Source: Desulfobacula sp.
Lineage (GTDB): Bacteria; Desulfobacterota; Desulfobacteria; Desulfobacterales; Desulfobacteraceae
DNA length: 39,143 nucleotides
Assembly (NCBI RefSeq): GCF_030145145.1
Contig: NZ_JAQYWD010000047.1
Location: 1 to 39,143 of the forward strand
Reading direction: 5' to 3'
Made by a program: the position numbers and the translations under genes. The notes under the pieces were generated by a model. That model was not told the origin of the DNA, did no database searches, and saw nothing but the letters and a program-made list of their open reading frames with translations. This document shows, piece after piece, positions 8,498 through 16,764 of this stretch; positions within the stretch are counted from its first letter, which is position 1; each line of letters begins with the position of its first letter.

Positions 8498-9215
8498 CAC
8501 TATCCCTCTTTAAAATTATGGAGTTTATTTTTGATCTGTTTAGTTTTTCTTTCAATACTTTTGCCTCATCATAGGTGTCAAAGGCCCCGATCCTGATTCG
8601 GTACCAGATTTCCCCGTCTTTTTCACGCTTGAGTTGATAGGCAATGAATCCTTTTTTTTCAAGACGCTTCATTTGTGTGACCGCATCTTTACCGTCTTTG
8701 AATGCCGCGACCTGAAGGGTGTAAATCCCTTTTCGGGCCTTTTTATCGGGTATGCCATCCATATCAATCGTTTTCCCTAAACGACTTTTTTTCTTTATGA
8801 TTTCAGACGTTTTGGGGCCTTTCGGGGCTACAGAGGCTGCCATTTCAACCGCTGCCTTTGCCGTATTGCCGGGGGGGTTAAATGTCTGTTTTTTTTTGCT
8901 TTTTTTGAATGGAATCTTATCCGGAATTTGTATTGTTTCTTTTTTCGGAATAATTTCCAATGGTTTGTGCCGGGGTGTGGCATCCTCTTCGGGAACAGGA
9001 TGATCAAGGACATCATAAAAGTTTAAATTAATTTTCTTCTGGACCCCTTTTTTTTCCCCAACTTCATTGACAATGGCTTCAAGCCTTTTTTGAAATTTCT
9101 GGGTATCAAACTTCACCGGCGATGTTCCCCGGCCGACCATGATACCCAATAAAAACATCCACCCTGCAATAAACGTATAAATTAAATATTTTAAAATCCC
9201 TTTAAAGGATATCAT
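8478..9215 (-). CDS. Membrane-anchored SPOR-domain protein
   Basis: 245 aa. One N-terminal transmembrane helix (about 8-28), then a long basic, low-complexity linker rich in Lys/Pro (30-160), and a C-terminal SPOR domain (about 163-238: YTLQVAAFKDGKDAVTQMKR..., WYRIRIGAFDTYDEA). SPOR domains bind denuded peptidoglycan at division sites, so this is probably an inner-membrane protein reaching into the periplasmic wall at the septum, in the style of FtsN or DedD. It lies 5 bp after argS and overlaps gatC. The RBS AAAAGGA is very close to the ATG, so the start is slightly uncertain. Confidence 0.85.
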   Translation of the reverse strand: MISFKGILKYLIYTFIAGWMFLLGIMVGRGTSPVKFDTQKFQKRLEAIVNEVGEKKGVQKKINLNFYDVLDHPVPEEDATPRHKPLEIIPKKETIQIPDKIPFKKSKKKQTFNPPGNTAKAAVEMAASVAPKGPKTSEIIKKKSRLGKTIDMDGIPDKKARKGIYTLQVAAFKDGKDAVTQMKRLEKKGFIAYQLKREKDGEIWYRIRIGAFDTYDEAKVLKEKLNRSKINSIILKRDSDEDING

Positions 9216-9220
9216 TCCTT

Positions 9221-10891
9221 TTACATTCTTTCCGGTGCTGAAACCCCAAGAAGCATCAATCCGTTTCGAATGACCTTTTTTACCCCCAGGACAAGGCTTA
9301 ACCTGGCCCGGGTGAGGTCTTTTTCTTCTGTAATGACTTTATGTTTATTATAGTAGCCATGGAAAGCCGATGCAAGACTCATCAAATAGGTAAATATCAC
9401 ATGGGGATGCAATGTGGTCGCACTTTTTTCCACTGTTTCCTTGAAGGCCGCCAGCAATTTTAACAGATTGATTTCTTCTGCTGCCGTCAACAGCTCAAGA
9501 TGTTCTCCCCGGCTGAAATCAATGTCCCTCAGCAGGGTCTCCTGTTTTGCCTTTAACAGGATCCCGGTGATTCTTGCATGGACATATTGAACATAATAGA
9601 CGGGATTATCGGCATTTTTTTGTTTGGCCAGTTCAAGGTCAAAGTCAAGCCCGGAATCATAACTCCGGCTTAAGAACATAAATCTTGCCGCATCCTTGCC
9701 CACTTCATCCACAATATCTTTTAATGTAACAAACTCACCCGCCCTTGTGGACATCTGAAACGGCTTTCCCCCCCTTAAAAGATTCACCAGCTGAACCAGA
9801 ATCACCTCAAACTGGTCTCTCGTTCGACCTGATGCCACAACAGATGCTTCCATTCTTTTGATATAGCCATGATGATCTGCCCCCCAGACATCAATCACCC
9901 GGTCAAACCCCCGCTCATATTTTTCCATGTGATAGGCAATGTCTGACGCAAAATAGGTCGTCAGACCGTTATTTCGAACCACCACCCGGTTTTTCTCATC
10001 ACCGTAATCCTGGGTTCGAAACCAGAGGGCACCCTCGTGTTCATAGATCAGGTCTCTTGCGGTAAATGCATCAATGGCCTTTTGAACCCTGCCGGAATCA
10101 TACAGGCTTTGTTCACTGAACCACTGGTCAAAGGTAACCCCGAAACTGGACAAATCTTCTTTTATACCATCAAGAATTTTCTTTGCCGCAAACATTGCAC
10201 ACCGGTCAATGGCCGCGGCTTCATCTGCCTGGACAAAGGAATATCCTTCCTGTTCAAGGATCTGGGCCGCCAGGTCGTTAATATACGCCCCCTGGTAACA
10301 CGTATCAGGGAATGCAATGTCTTGACCGGTCTGTTGTAACACCCGTAACCAGACAGATGTGCCAAGGGTTCGGATCTGGCGCCCTGAATCATTAATGTAA
10401 TATTCTTTTTGGACATCAAATCCCGCAAACGAGAGAATATTTCCCACTGAATCTCCCACCGCAGCGCCCCTTCCATGCCCCACATGCAAGGGACCGGTAG
10501 GATTTGCACTGACAAATTCAACCTGTACCTTTGCGTTCTGACCGATATCAGAAGCCCCATATTGTTTATCTTGTTCAAGGATCCGGTCAACCACGGGATA
10601 CCATACGTCATTGGAAAGAAAAAAATTGATAAATCCAGGTCCTGCTATCTCAACCGTTTCAATCAACCGTTCGGTTTCAATGAAAGCAACCAGGATTTCA
10701 GCAATTTTCCGGGGCGGCATTTTCTGAACAGCGGCGGAAACCATTGCAACATTCGTAGCATAATCTCCCTGGGAGAGATGCCGGGGTTCTTCTATCTCTA
10801 TTTCAGGCATCTTATCCGATGGCAACATGCCTTTTTCAAAGGCTTTTCGAACGGCATCAAGGAGTATTCTTTTTATCTCATTTTTCATCAT
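9221..10891 (-). CDS. argS: Arginyl-tRNA synthetase
   Basis: 556 aa class I synthetase. Visible are the N-terminal additional domain, the HIGH-type motif HVGHGRG (136-142) preceded by SANPTGPL, the ADHHGYI stretch, the KMSKS-equivalent [11 protein letters not shown] typical of ArgRS, and a C-terminal anticodon-binding helical domain ending APERM. It charges tRNA-Arg. Two consecutive ATG codons are possible starts. It follows the acidic small protein by 5 bp and is part of the operon promoted from 11389-11416. Confidence 0.97.
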   Translation of the reverse strand: MMKNEIKRILLDAVRKAFEKGMLPSDKMPEIEIEEPRHLSQGDYATNVAMVSAAVQKMPPRKIAEILVAFIETERLIETVEIAGPGFINFFLSNDVWYPVVDRILEQDKQYGASDIGQNAKVQVEFVSANPTGPLHVGHGRGAAVGDSVGNILSFAGFDVQKEYYINDSGRQIRTLGTSVWLRVLQQTGQDIAFPDTCYQGAYINDLAAQILEQEGYSFVQADEAAAIDRCAMFAAKKILDGIKEDLSSFGVTFDQWFSEQSLYDSGRVQKAIDAFTARDLIYEHEGALWFRTQDYGDEKNRVVVRNNGLTTYFASDIAYHMEKYERGFDRVIDVWGADHHGYIKRMEASVVASGRTRDQFEVILVQLVNLLRGGKPFQMSTRAGEFVTLKDIVDEVGKDAARFMFLSRSYDSGLDFDLELAKQKNADNPVYYVQYVHARITGILLKAKQETLLRDIDFSRGEHLELLTAAEEINLLKLLAAFKETVEKSATTLHPHVIFTYLMSLASAFHGYYNKHKVITEEKDLTRARLSLVLGVKKVIRNGLMLLGVSAPERM

Positions 10892-10896
10892 TTACT

Positions 10897-11349
10897 CTAA
10901 TTTTCGTGTTCTGAAGTATCTTCAGGGGTAAATTTAGGGGTATCGTCTTCAGAATCAATTTCTTTCATCTCATCTTCCTTGGTGTCCCCATCTTCCTCCA
11001 GTATTTTATCCAATTCAACATCCTCATCTTCCAGTTGGAATTTTTCTTCCTTGGGAAAGGCTTCAACATCATCATATTCTACGATTATGTTTTCTTCAGC
11101 CTCATTTAAAAAAAAGTCTTTTGTCATTTCAAAAAGCTTTTCACAAAGATCTGAAGTGGGAAAAAACCCTCTGGTCCTGATCAATTGAGAAAAAGAGCGA
11201 AGGCCTTCCTTGGAGGCCTTTATTGCTTCTTCAAGACTATAGTCTTCTTCGAGGAGCGGCATGACAACTCCCGGATCCACCTCGCTGGATTCTAAAATTG
11301 TCAACATATTGTTTTTAATATTTTTCTCGAATCTTATTTTCTGTCTCAT
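10897..11349 (-). CDS. Unrecognised acidic protein, first gene of the argS-mutL operon
   Basis: 150 aa. The N-terminal half (1-90) is mixed helical (MLTILESSEVDPGVVMPLLE, DLCEKLFEMTKDFF). The C-terminal 60 residues are almost entirely Asp/Glu/Lys/Ser/Thr and probably disordered. I recognise no domain and it has no signal peptide. The start is supported by GGGAGA 7-8 nt upstream, and a near-consensus promoter lies about 45 bp before the gene. Position ahead of argS suggests a housekeeping role or partner, but that is only context. Confidence 0.65.
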   Translation of the reverse strand: MRQKIRFEKNIKNNMLTILESSEVDPGVVMPLLEEDYSLEEAIKASKEGLRSFSQLIRTRGFFPTSDLCEKLFEMTKDFFLNEAEENIIVEYDDVEAFPKEEKFQLEDEDVELDKILEEDGDTKEDEMKEIDSEDDTPKFTPEDTSEHEN

Positions 11350-11388
11350 CTACATCTCTCCCGTAAAAAAATTAATCTGAAACCCTTT

Positions 11389-11416
11389 AATATAGCGCAA
11401 CTATAAATTCTGTCAA
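11389..11416 (-). promoter_or_regulatory. Sigma70-type promoter of the argS-gatCA-mutL operon
   Basis: On the minus strand, TTGACA (11411-11416) and TATATT (11389-11394) are separated by 16 nt. It lies just upstream of the first gene (start 11349) and no other promoter of this quality is seen within the operon. Confidence 0.65.
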
Positions 11417-11444
11417 TAAGAAGATTCCTTTATGAACGCATATC

Positions 11445-11600
11445 ATTATAACTCAACTTTCAGTGTTGGCAATTTACATGGGGTCAGGCTTTCTTTATGG
11501 CACTTTTTGCCTGTCTGCTCATGAAATAATGATAAAAAGTACAATAAAAAAAGCCTGACACCATCCATTAAAGCGAATGCCCGAAAGTTGAGATTATAAT
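11445..11600. repeat. 156-bp nested inverted-repeat element
   Basis: The outer arms are ATTATAACTCAACTTTC at 11445-11461 and its near-exact inverse at 11583-11600 (one extra base). The inner arms are TGGGGTCAGGCTTT (11479-11492) and AAAGCCTGACACCA (11550-11563). No ORF of note lies inside. The right arm covers the last codons and the stop of the deacetylase gene. This looks like a non-autonomous mobile or REP-type element. Half-sites recur at 20123 (inner motif) and 38975 (outer motif). Confidence 0.65.
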
Positions 11601-12397
11601 AAATCATTAAACGCTACTACGGTTATCTGTTTATATCCGGCAAAAAGCGCCAGAAGATATTCAAGAAAAATAAAGGCCTGGTGATTCATGCGCATGTGAT
11701 GAATCATGATCCCGCAGGCATCATCGTTCATTCCGGTTGTAAATTCCGCCAACAGTGTTTGCCATCCCTCTTTGGCCCGTTGTTCTTTCCGGGTATGCAG
11801 GTCCACGTGAACCGGAAAATCCCTGAGGCCCGGGGGGGACAAAGGCAGACTGCCCTGGCTTCTTGAAACGGCCTTAAACCCCTTTTCTTTCAATAGCATC
11901 AGTGTTTCCGGGCTGCAGCGATTCCAGGGGGGGGTGAAAACAGGTGTCAGATTTTTCCCCATAATGGCCGTAAGCCTTTCATGCCCCCTTGACAGATCAC
12001 TGGAAAGCGCCCGGGTTGACCGGATGGCACCAAATTCCTGTTTTTTCCCTTTTATCTCATGATTCATATGCCGGTACCCATGCATATGCCAGCAAAAAAG
12101 TGTCTCTTTTTTGCCATGGAATTCAGCCATCGCCTCCCACCGCGACTGCGTCATCCAGGCGGGAACAACAGCAAGACATAAAGGGGTCTGGTATTTTAAA
12201 AAAAGCGCCATCAGGTGTTGATAATTTTTTGACAGCACACCAATATCATCCGCCCTGAAAAAAACGGTGACAGCACCATGGGCATCCAGTGCCGCTTCAA
12301 TGGTCTGTTGCATGGCATCCGTGATTTCAGGGGCCAGGTAATGGTCATAAGAATGGTAGATACTTGATATCAAAACAATCTTTGCTCCCTGATCCAT
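11594..12397 (-). CDS. Polysaccharide deacetylase-like protein
   Basis: 267 aa with the layout of the NodB/carbohydrate esterase 4-like barrel: VFFRADDIG near residue 48 (metal-binding acidic pair), the histidine-rich FCWHMHGYRHMNHE (about 103-115) and TPPWNRCSPETLMLLKEKGF (about 154-173), in which Pro-Pro-Trp-Asn replaces the usual R-P-P-x-G-x. It probably hydrolyses N- or O-acetyl groups on a sugar, or is a structural relative. No signal peptide is seen, so it may act in the cytoplasm on a lipid-linked or nucleotide precursor. It overlaps the upstream glycosyltransferase by 28 bp, and its final codons lie in the arm of a repeat element. Confidence 0.75.
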   Translation of the reverse strand: MDQGAKIVLISSIYHSYDHYLAPEITDAMQQTIEAALDAHGAVTVFFRADDIGVLSKNYQHLMALFLKYQTPLCLAVVPAWMTQSRWEAMAEFHGKKETLFCWHMHGYRHMNHEIKGKKQEFGAIRSTRALSSDLSRGHERLTAIMGKNLTPVFTPPWNRCSPETLMLLKEKGFKAVSRSQGSLPLSPPGLRDFPVHVDLHTRKEQRAKEGWQTLLAEFTTGMNDDACGIMIHHMRMNHQAFIFLEYLLALFAGYKQITVVAFNDLL

Positions 12398-13539
12398 TCC
12401 ATGGTGTTCAAGGCACCGTGGATATTCAAGTTAGGGTGAGGGATGGTTTTTTGGGGCTGTCGGTCATTCTTTGTTTCCATCAATTGAGAAAGCCTCAGGG
12501 GGGTCAAGTCCTGATCCTCAAGAAGGGTCATGGGGACAAACCGGGCCAGGTTCAGGGCCCGCTCCCGTTGCTCCCGGTTCTGACGGAACGGCCAGACAAG
12601 TGACGGCACCCTGGCGGCCACAATATTCATACAGGTATTATATCCGGCCATGCTGATGGAAAGGTCTGACGCACCTAACAGGGAAACAAACTCCCGGGTA
12701 AATTCTTCAATGTGAATGTTTTTCCCGGCAAACGAACGAAGATATGCTTTGTCTTCAGCCGCCATATAGGGCCCGGTACACACTTTCAGCATCACATCCT
12801 CTGTTGAGGACAATTCCTTGTAAGCGTTAACCACGGCCCTTAACAACGGCGCCCCTACATTCCCCCCCCCGGCACTGGCAACAATCAGACGGTCTTTCCC
12901 GGTCACGCCCATCTCCTGCCGGATACGCCCCACCTGTTCCGGATCCGGAACAGGGGTAACAAACCCGGTATAAACCAGGGGGATTTTTATTTTATCCAGT
13001 CTTGAAAAACTAGCAGACAGTTTGATCAATTGCGGATCTGAATGGACCAGTACCGCATCAAACCAGCTGTTGAGTGCTTCTATCACACGGGTTTCATACT
13101 TTAACGAATCTTTTTTCTCCACCAGGATATCCCTCAGGCTGCACACCACTTTACACGTCTTTCCAAGGTGATGGCGTATAAACGCCAATGCGGGAATCAA
13201 CTCAAAACGAAAAGCCCTTCGACCAAAGGGATACAATTCGATAAAAAAGACATCCGGACGTTCCGTTTTTATCAGGTCCAGCAATGCTTTCTGCCGTTCC
13301 AGTTTCACCGCTTCCACCGGTATTTCAGGATTAACGCTATGAAGACCGGTAAACGCTTCGTCCATCATCAGGCCTGGAAGATGCACCTGTCGGATATGCG
13401 CCGGCAGGATCACATCCACTTTGTCCCCACCGGTCACCAGAACCACATCAAAGGCTGCCATGGCCCGGGCGATTTCAAGGGTCCTGAAAAAATGGCCAAC
13501 CCCCAGAACATGCTGACAATAAATAAGTATCTTCACCAC
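12370..13539 (-). CDS. GT28/MurG-like glycosyltransferase
   Basis: 389 aa with a GT-B fold pattern: N-terminal IYCQHVLGVGHFFRTLEIARA (about 6-26) matches the GxGH acceptor loop of MurG-like enzymes. The C-terminal half has VASAGGGNVGA (about 220-230) and SMAGYNTCMNIVAARVPSLVWP, the nucleotide-sugar binding region. It would transfer a sugar from a UDP-type donor to a lipid or glycan acceptor on the cytoplasmic membrane face. It is paralogous in style to the gene at 16712-17968, from the same cluster. It is translationally overlapped with the deacetylase and separated from the upstream phosphatase by a palindromic repeat. Confidence 0.85.
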   Translation of the reverse strand: MVKILIYCQHVLGVGHFFRTLEIARAMAAFDVVLVTGGDKVDVILPAHIRQVHLPGLMMDEAFTGLHSVNPEIPVEAVKLERQKALLDLIKTERPDVFFIELYPFGRRAFRFELIPALAFIRHHLGKTCKVVCSLRDILVEKKDSLKYETRVIEALNSWFDAVLVHSDPQLIKLSASFSRLDKIKIPLVYTGFVTPVPDPEQVGRIRQEMGVTGKDRLIVASAGGGNVGAPLLRAVVNAYKELSSTEDVMLKVCTGPYMAAEDKAYLRSFAGKNIHIEEFTREFVSLLGASDLSISMAGYNTCMNIVAARVPSLVWPFRQNREQRERALNLARFVPMTLLEDQDLTPLRLSQLMETKNDRQPQKTIPHPNLNIHGALNTMEWIREQRLF

Positions 13540-13599
13540 TGATTCCTACGTTAAATTTACGGCTGATTGTATATTGAATCCATAAAAATTGCTACCCTT

Positions 13600-13769
13600 G
13601 CTAAGGACCGAAAATTTTATAAATTGAACATAATAGCTTGCCTTTTGGCCCATCTACTGCGTTTCATCAAAGGCTAAATAGGCCTGCTATTAAACCTTTA
13701 ATGCGCCTTGTAGATGAACCAAAATTCTGCGCTATTTATGTCCAATTTATTTCATCTGCGGTCCTTAGC
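13600..13769. repeat. 170-bp palindromic (MITE-like) repeat inside the glycan cluster
   Basis: The terminal inverted repeats are perfect: GCTAAGGACCG at 13600-13610 and CGGTCCTTAGC at 13759-13769. The complementarity continues imperfectly along the whole element (for example ATAAATTGAACATAATAG against ATAAATTGGACATAAATAG) to a hairpin tip around AAAGGCTAAATAG / CTATTAAACCTTT near 13670-13700. There is no coding content. No obvious target-site duplication is seen. The phosphatase stop codon lies inside the right arm. Confidence 0.8.
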
Positions 13770-14364
13770 CCAGCTTAAGACGGTTTAACTTCTTGATGCG
13801 TATCCGTTCCTTCCCCGTTAACTCATGGAGGTGATACGCCTTCAGCAACGGCATTTCATCCCGTGTAAAGGCCCTGTCCAGTAAATGATATATCAATATT
13901 TTCATCACACTGCTATGGGTGACAACCAGAACCTGGTTTTCGGCAAATGCTTCTAGTGCCTTTTGCATTGCCCTGGAAACCCGTTTTAGAACCCGGGTTC
14001 TGGATTCACCCCCCGGCGGGCAAAACGCCCATCCCCTTGATTCCTGGCGCTCAATTTCTCCGGGGGCCTGCTTTCTGATATCCGTGAGCCGCCGGCCTTC
14101 CCACTCACCAAAATCCTGTTCCCTTAAATCTGCGTCATAAAAGATATCCACCGCCAGCAGTTCTGAAAGAATCTGGGATGTCTGCCGTGCACGGGTCATG
14201 GGACTTGACAGAATCAAATCATAGGTTTCAGGCTTTAAGATATCGGCCCAGAGAACAACGTCACTCATTCCGTCAGGACTTAACACGGTCTGTGTTCTGC
14301 CCTGTATTTTTTTTTCCTGGTTCCATAGCGTTCTGGCATGCCGGATCAATCCAAAAGTTACCAT
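13765..14364 (-). CDS. Histidine phosphatase (phosphoglycerate mutase-like)
   Basis: 199 aa of the branch-1 histidine phosphatase family. The catalytic motif is LIRHARTLWN with His9 (Ala in place of the usual Gly), followed by SSPMTRARQTSQIL, LREQDFGEWEG with the acid catalyst region, and the second histidine in VVTHSSVMKIL. Likely substrates are a sugar phosphate or a phosphorylated intermediate. The start ATG abuts the stop of the upstream GT4 gene, so the two are cotranslated. The TAA stop is provided by the terminal repeat of the element at 13600-13769, so the original C-terminus may have been slightly different. Confidence 0.88.
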   Translation of the reverse strand: MVTFGLIRHARTLWNQEKKIQGRTQTVLSPDGMSDVVLWADILKPETYDLILSSPMTRARQTSQILSELLAVDIFYDADLREQDFGEWEGRRLTDIRKQAPGEIERQESRGWAFCPPGGESRTRVLKRVSRAMQKALEAFAENQVLVVTHSSVMKILIYHLLDRAFTRDEMPLLKAYHLHELTGKERIRIKKLNRLKLG

Positions 14365-15477
14365 TCAGGCCACCACTCCTTGGAGAAGGTGTTCAAAGGC
14401 GGCATAATTTTTATCAATATCATGGTGGTGTTTCACATAGATTACGGCATTCTCGCCCATCCGGTTTTGGATCTCATCATGGGTTAACAAACAGACCAGG
14501 GCATGGGAAAAAGATTTACAATCATAGGGCGGCACTAAAAAACCGGTTTTTTTATCCACGACCACCTCCGGGATCCCCCCGTTATTAAACGCCACCACCG
14601 GCAGGCCGCAGGCCTGGGCCTCAAGATAGACCATTCCCAGAGACTCTCTGATGCCCGGGAAGGCAAACACATCCCCTGAACTGTAAAATTGAACCATCTC
14701 TTTGCGGTCAATTTTTCCGACAAAGGTATACTGCCCCGGCACATGCTTTTCAGCAAGGGCTTTCAGGTCTTTCCCCCGCTTTCCACTGCCGGCAATCACT
14801 AGATGAAAATCCAACTTTATCTTCACGAGTTCCGCACAGCAGCGTATGAGCCATGACAACCCTTTGGTTTTGACATCATCCCTGAACATGGCCGCGGTGA
14901 GAAGAATCGGGCCCGGGCTGTTGACCCCCCATTTTTTCCTGAACCGTCTTCCCGCCGGTTCCTCTCGTTCAAATGCCCTGGGATGAATCCCGGGCTTAAT
15001 ATAAGATAGACGGTCTTTGGGGACAATCCGTTTGAGATTTTTTAAATCGGACAGTTTATTGGTGAACACATGATCCGCCTGGCGCAATGCCGCTCGATTC
15101 AGATAAAACCCAAGGATTGTTTTTAATCTTCTTTTTCTTTTGGTCGAATAAATTCCCTGGAAAATAACATATTTGATACCCAGTAGTTTACACACCCAGG
15201 GTCCCAGAAGATCCGGTGCCTTGTAATACGTATGATAGGTCAACCACACATCGGCGGGATCTTTCTGGAGGTTTCTCAAGCAGCAGACAAACGCTTTGGC
15301 CCATGCCCCCCATCGCCAGGGTTGAAGATAAATCCACCGGGCCCTTAAGGTGCTTTGAATACACAGGGTATGCCCCTGGGATTCAAGAAAGTCAACAATC
15401 CCCCTGGCAATCATCAGGTCACCGGACGGATGGGGATGGCCCAATGGCTTAAACGGGGCATAAAAGGCAATTTTCAT
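14365..15477 (-). CDS. GT4-family glycosyltransferase
   Basis: 370 aa, GT-B fold. The N-terminal acceptor domain begins FYAPFKPLGHPHPSGD. The C-terminal donor domain has LLTAAMFRDDVKTKG, LVIAGSGKRG and the E-x7-E motif GIRESLGMVYLEAQACGLPVV with Glu278 and Glu286, followed by NNGGIPEVV and TGFLVPPYD. This is a retaining transferase using a nucleotide-activated sugar. It sits 18 bp after the upstream GT4 gene and directly abuts the phosphatase. It has no membrane segments and is presumably cytoplasmic or membrane-associated. Confidence 0.92.
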   Translation of the reverse strand: MKIAFYAPFKPLGHPHPSGDLMIARGIVDFLESQGHTLCIQSTLRARWIYLQPWRWGAWAKAFVCCLRNLQKDPADVWLTYHTYYKAPDLLGPWVCKLLGIKYVIFQGIYSTKRKRRLKTILGFYLNRAALRQADHVFTNKLSDLKNLKRIVPKDRLSYIKPGIHPRAFEREEPAGRRFRKKWGVNSPGPILLTAAMFRDDVKTKGLSWLIRCCAELVKIKLDFHLVIAGSGKRGKDLKALAEKHVPGQYTFVGKIDRKEMVQFYSSGDVFAFPGIRESLGMVYLEAQACGLPVVAFNNGGIPEVVVDKKTGFLVPPYDCKSFSHALVCLLTHDEIQNRMGENAVIYVKHHHDIDKNYAAFEHLLQGVVA

Positions 15478-15495
15478 CTATATTTCCAGTGCCGG

Positions 15496-16764
15496 TTATT
15501 GATGCTGCCCCATGGCCAGATCCGGTATATTATCGCGATAAATCCCGGCCAGATCCTTGATCAGTATCTGGTTGTTAAACGACCGTGTAATTCTTGTTTT
15601 TGCTTCCAGTGTCACTCGTTTTCTCAATGTGTCATCCGTTAAGAGCGTTTCCATGGCATCGGCCAGGGCCAGCGGATCCTTTTGCTGTACCATCATCCCG
15701 GAGACACGGTCTTCAAGAAACTCCGGTATCCCGGATACCTGGGTGGCCACCACCGGCAAGTTCATGGCCATACTCTCGGCCATGACATTGGGAATCCCAT
15801 CCCTGTCACCGTTACCGGCAATCTGACACCCCAGCACGAACAGATCCGAAGCGGCATAATAATGAATAACCTCTTCATGGGTCAAGGTGCCGCAGAGAAC
15901 CGTCATGCTTTCCAGACCCAGGGTTTGAATCAGTTTGAGCACTTTATCGGTATCATCCCCTTCTCCGATAAGGGTATGCATAAACCGTATCCCCCGGTCC
16001 CGGAGAATGGCCAATGCCCGGTAAACTGTTTCAAGCCCCTTTTTCTCGGTCAGCCTGGCAACGGTCAGCAGTTTATAGGGAGGAACACACGAGGTATGGT
16101 TGACCTTTGGCGTAAAATAATCCAGGTTTATCCCGTGATACACACAGGAAATTGGCGTGGTGGTGTTACCGGCCAGCCGGGACAGATGTGTCTGGTTGTA
16201 TCGCGTACAGGTCACAACAAACCGTGCCATGTCTATCTTTTCTTTAAGCTGCCGGGGATCAGAGGTATAGATATCTTTTGCATGGGCAAAAAAACTAAAC
16301 GGAATACCACTCAACAGGCTTGAAAACATGGCAACCGATGTGGGCGAATGGGCAAAATGTGCCTGGAAATGAACGATATTTTTTCCGGGCAGGCACTTAT
16401 GGACCAGGTAACCCGCCTGGAGCAGATGTTTAAGTGTGGCAGACTTCCGGGTCCGCATCCACCGGACAGCTGCCTTTTTAAGGGCCTTAAAATAGAGCTT
16501 TGGTTGTTTAACCGCCAGCATCAGATTATGATACACCAGGGGCAACAGATGATTCAGTATGGTACTGGGCAGATAGTCCACACTGGCGTTGATCTTACGG
16601 ATGCTGGCATGGGTAAAAGCCTCTCTGGGGTGACGCATGGATATAATAGCGATGTTAAATCCCATTGATTCCAGCAACAATATCTCATTTGAAATAAAGG
16701 TTTCTGATATTCTAGGATAACCTTTTAAAATCAAACCCAGTGTCGGGGGTACATGTTTTTCCAT
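15496..16764 (-). CDS. GT4-family glycosyltransferase
   Basis: 422 aa from the ATG at 16764; an in-frame TTG at 16809 would add 15 residues but overlaps more of the upstream gene. The pattern is GLILKGYPRISETFISNEI at the N-terminus, HFQAHFAHSPTSVA and FSFFAHAKDIY in the middle, and the donor-site signature VARLTEKKG, LIGEGD and GDRDGIPNVMAESMAMNLPVVAT with the paired Glu motif. It resembles WaaG/colanic-acid-type glycosyltransferases. It overlaps the 3' end of the MurG-like gene by about 53 bp, so the operon is compact. Its role is sugar addition to a surface glycan or glycolipid. Confidence 0.9.
   Translation of the reverse strand: MEKHVPPTLGLILKGYPRISETFISNEILLLESMGFNIAIISMRHPREAFTHASIRKINASVDYLPSTILNHLLPLVYHNLMLAVKQPKLYFKALKKAAVRWMRTRKSATLKHLLQAGYLVHKCLPGKNIVHFQAHFAHSPTSVAMFSSLLSGIPFSFFAHAKDIYTSDPRQLKEKIDMARFVVTCTRYNQTHLSRLAGNTTTPISCVYHGINLDYFTPKVNHTSCVPPYKLLTVARLTEKKGLETVYRALAILRDRGIRFMHTLIGEGDDTDKVLKLIQTLGLESMTVLCGTLTHEEVIHYYAASDLFVLGCQIAGNGDRDGIPNVMAESMAMNLPVVATQVSGIPEFLEDRVSGMMVQQKDPLALADAMETLLTDDTLRKRVTLEAKTRITRSFNNQILIKDLAGIYRDNIPDLAMGQHQ

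Noticed and set aside
12870-12880. Long C/G homopolymer tracts (for example nine C in the GT28 gene, eight C in mutL and the radical SAM gene, ten C at 38468)
   Set aside because: Considered as phase-variation switches. Similar tracts occur in housekeeping genes because GGG and CCC codons are common here, so the glycosyltransferase tract is not special. Only the non-coding ten-C run stands out.
15557-16668. Long plus-strand open frames opposite the GT4 gene
   Set aside because: They are antisense shadows of a well-supported glycosyltransferase and encode no recognisable protein.
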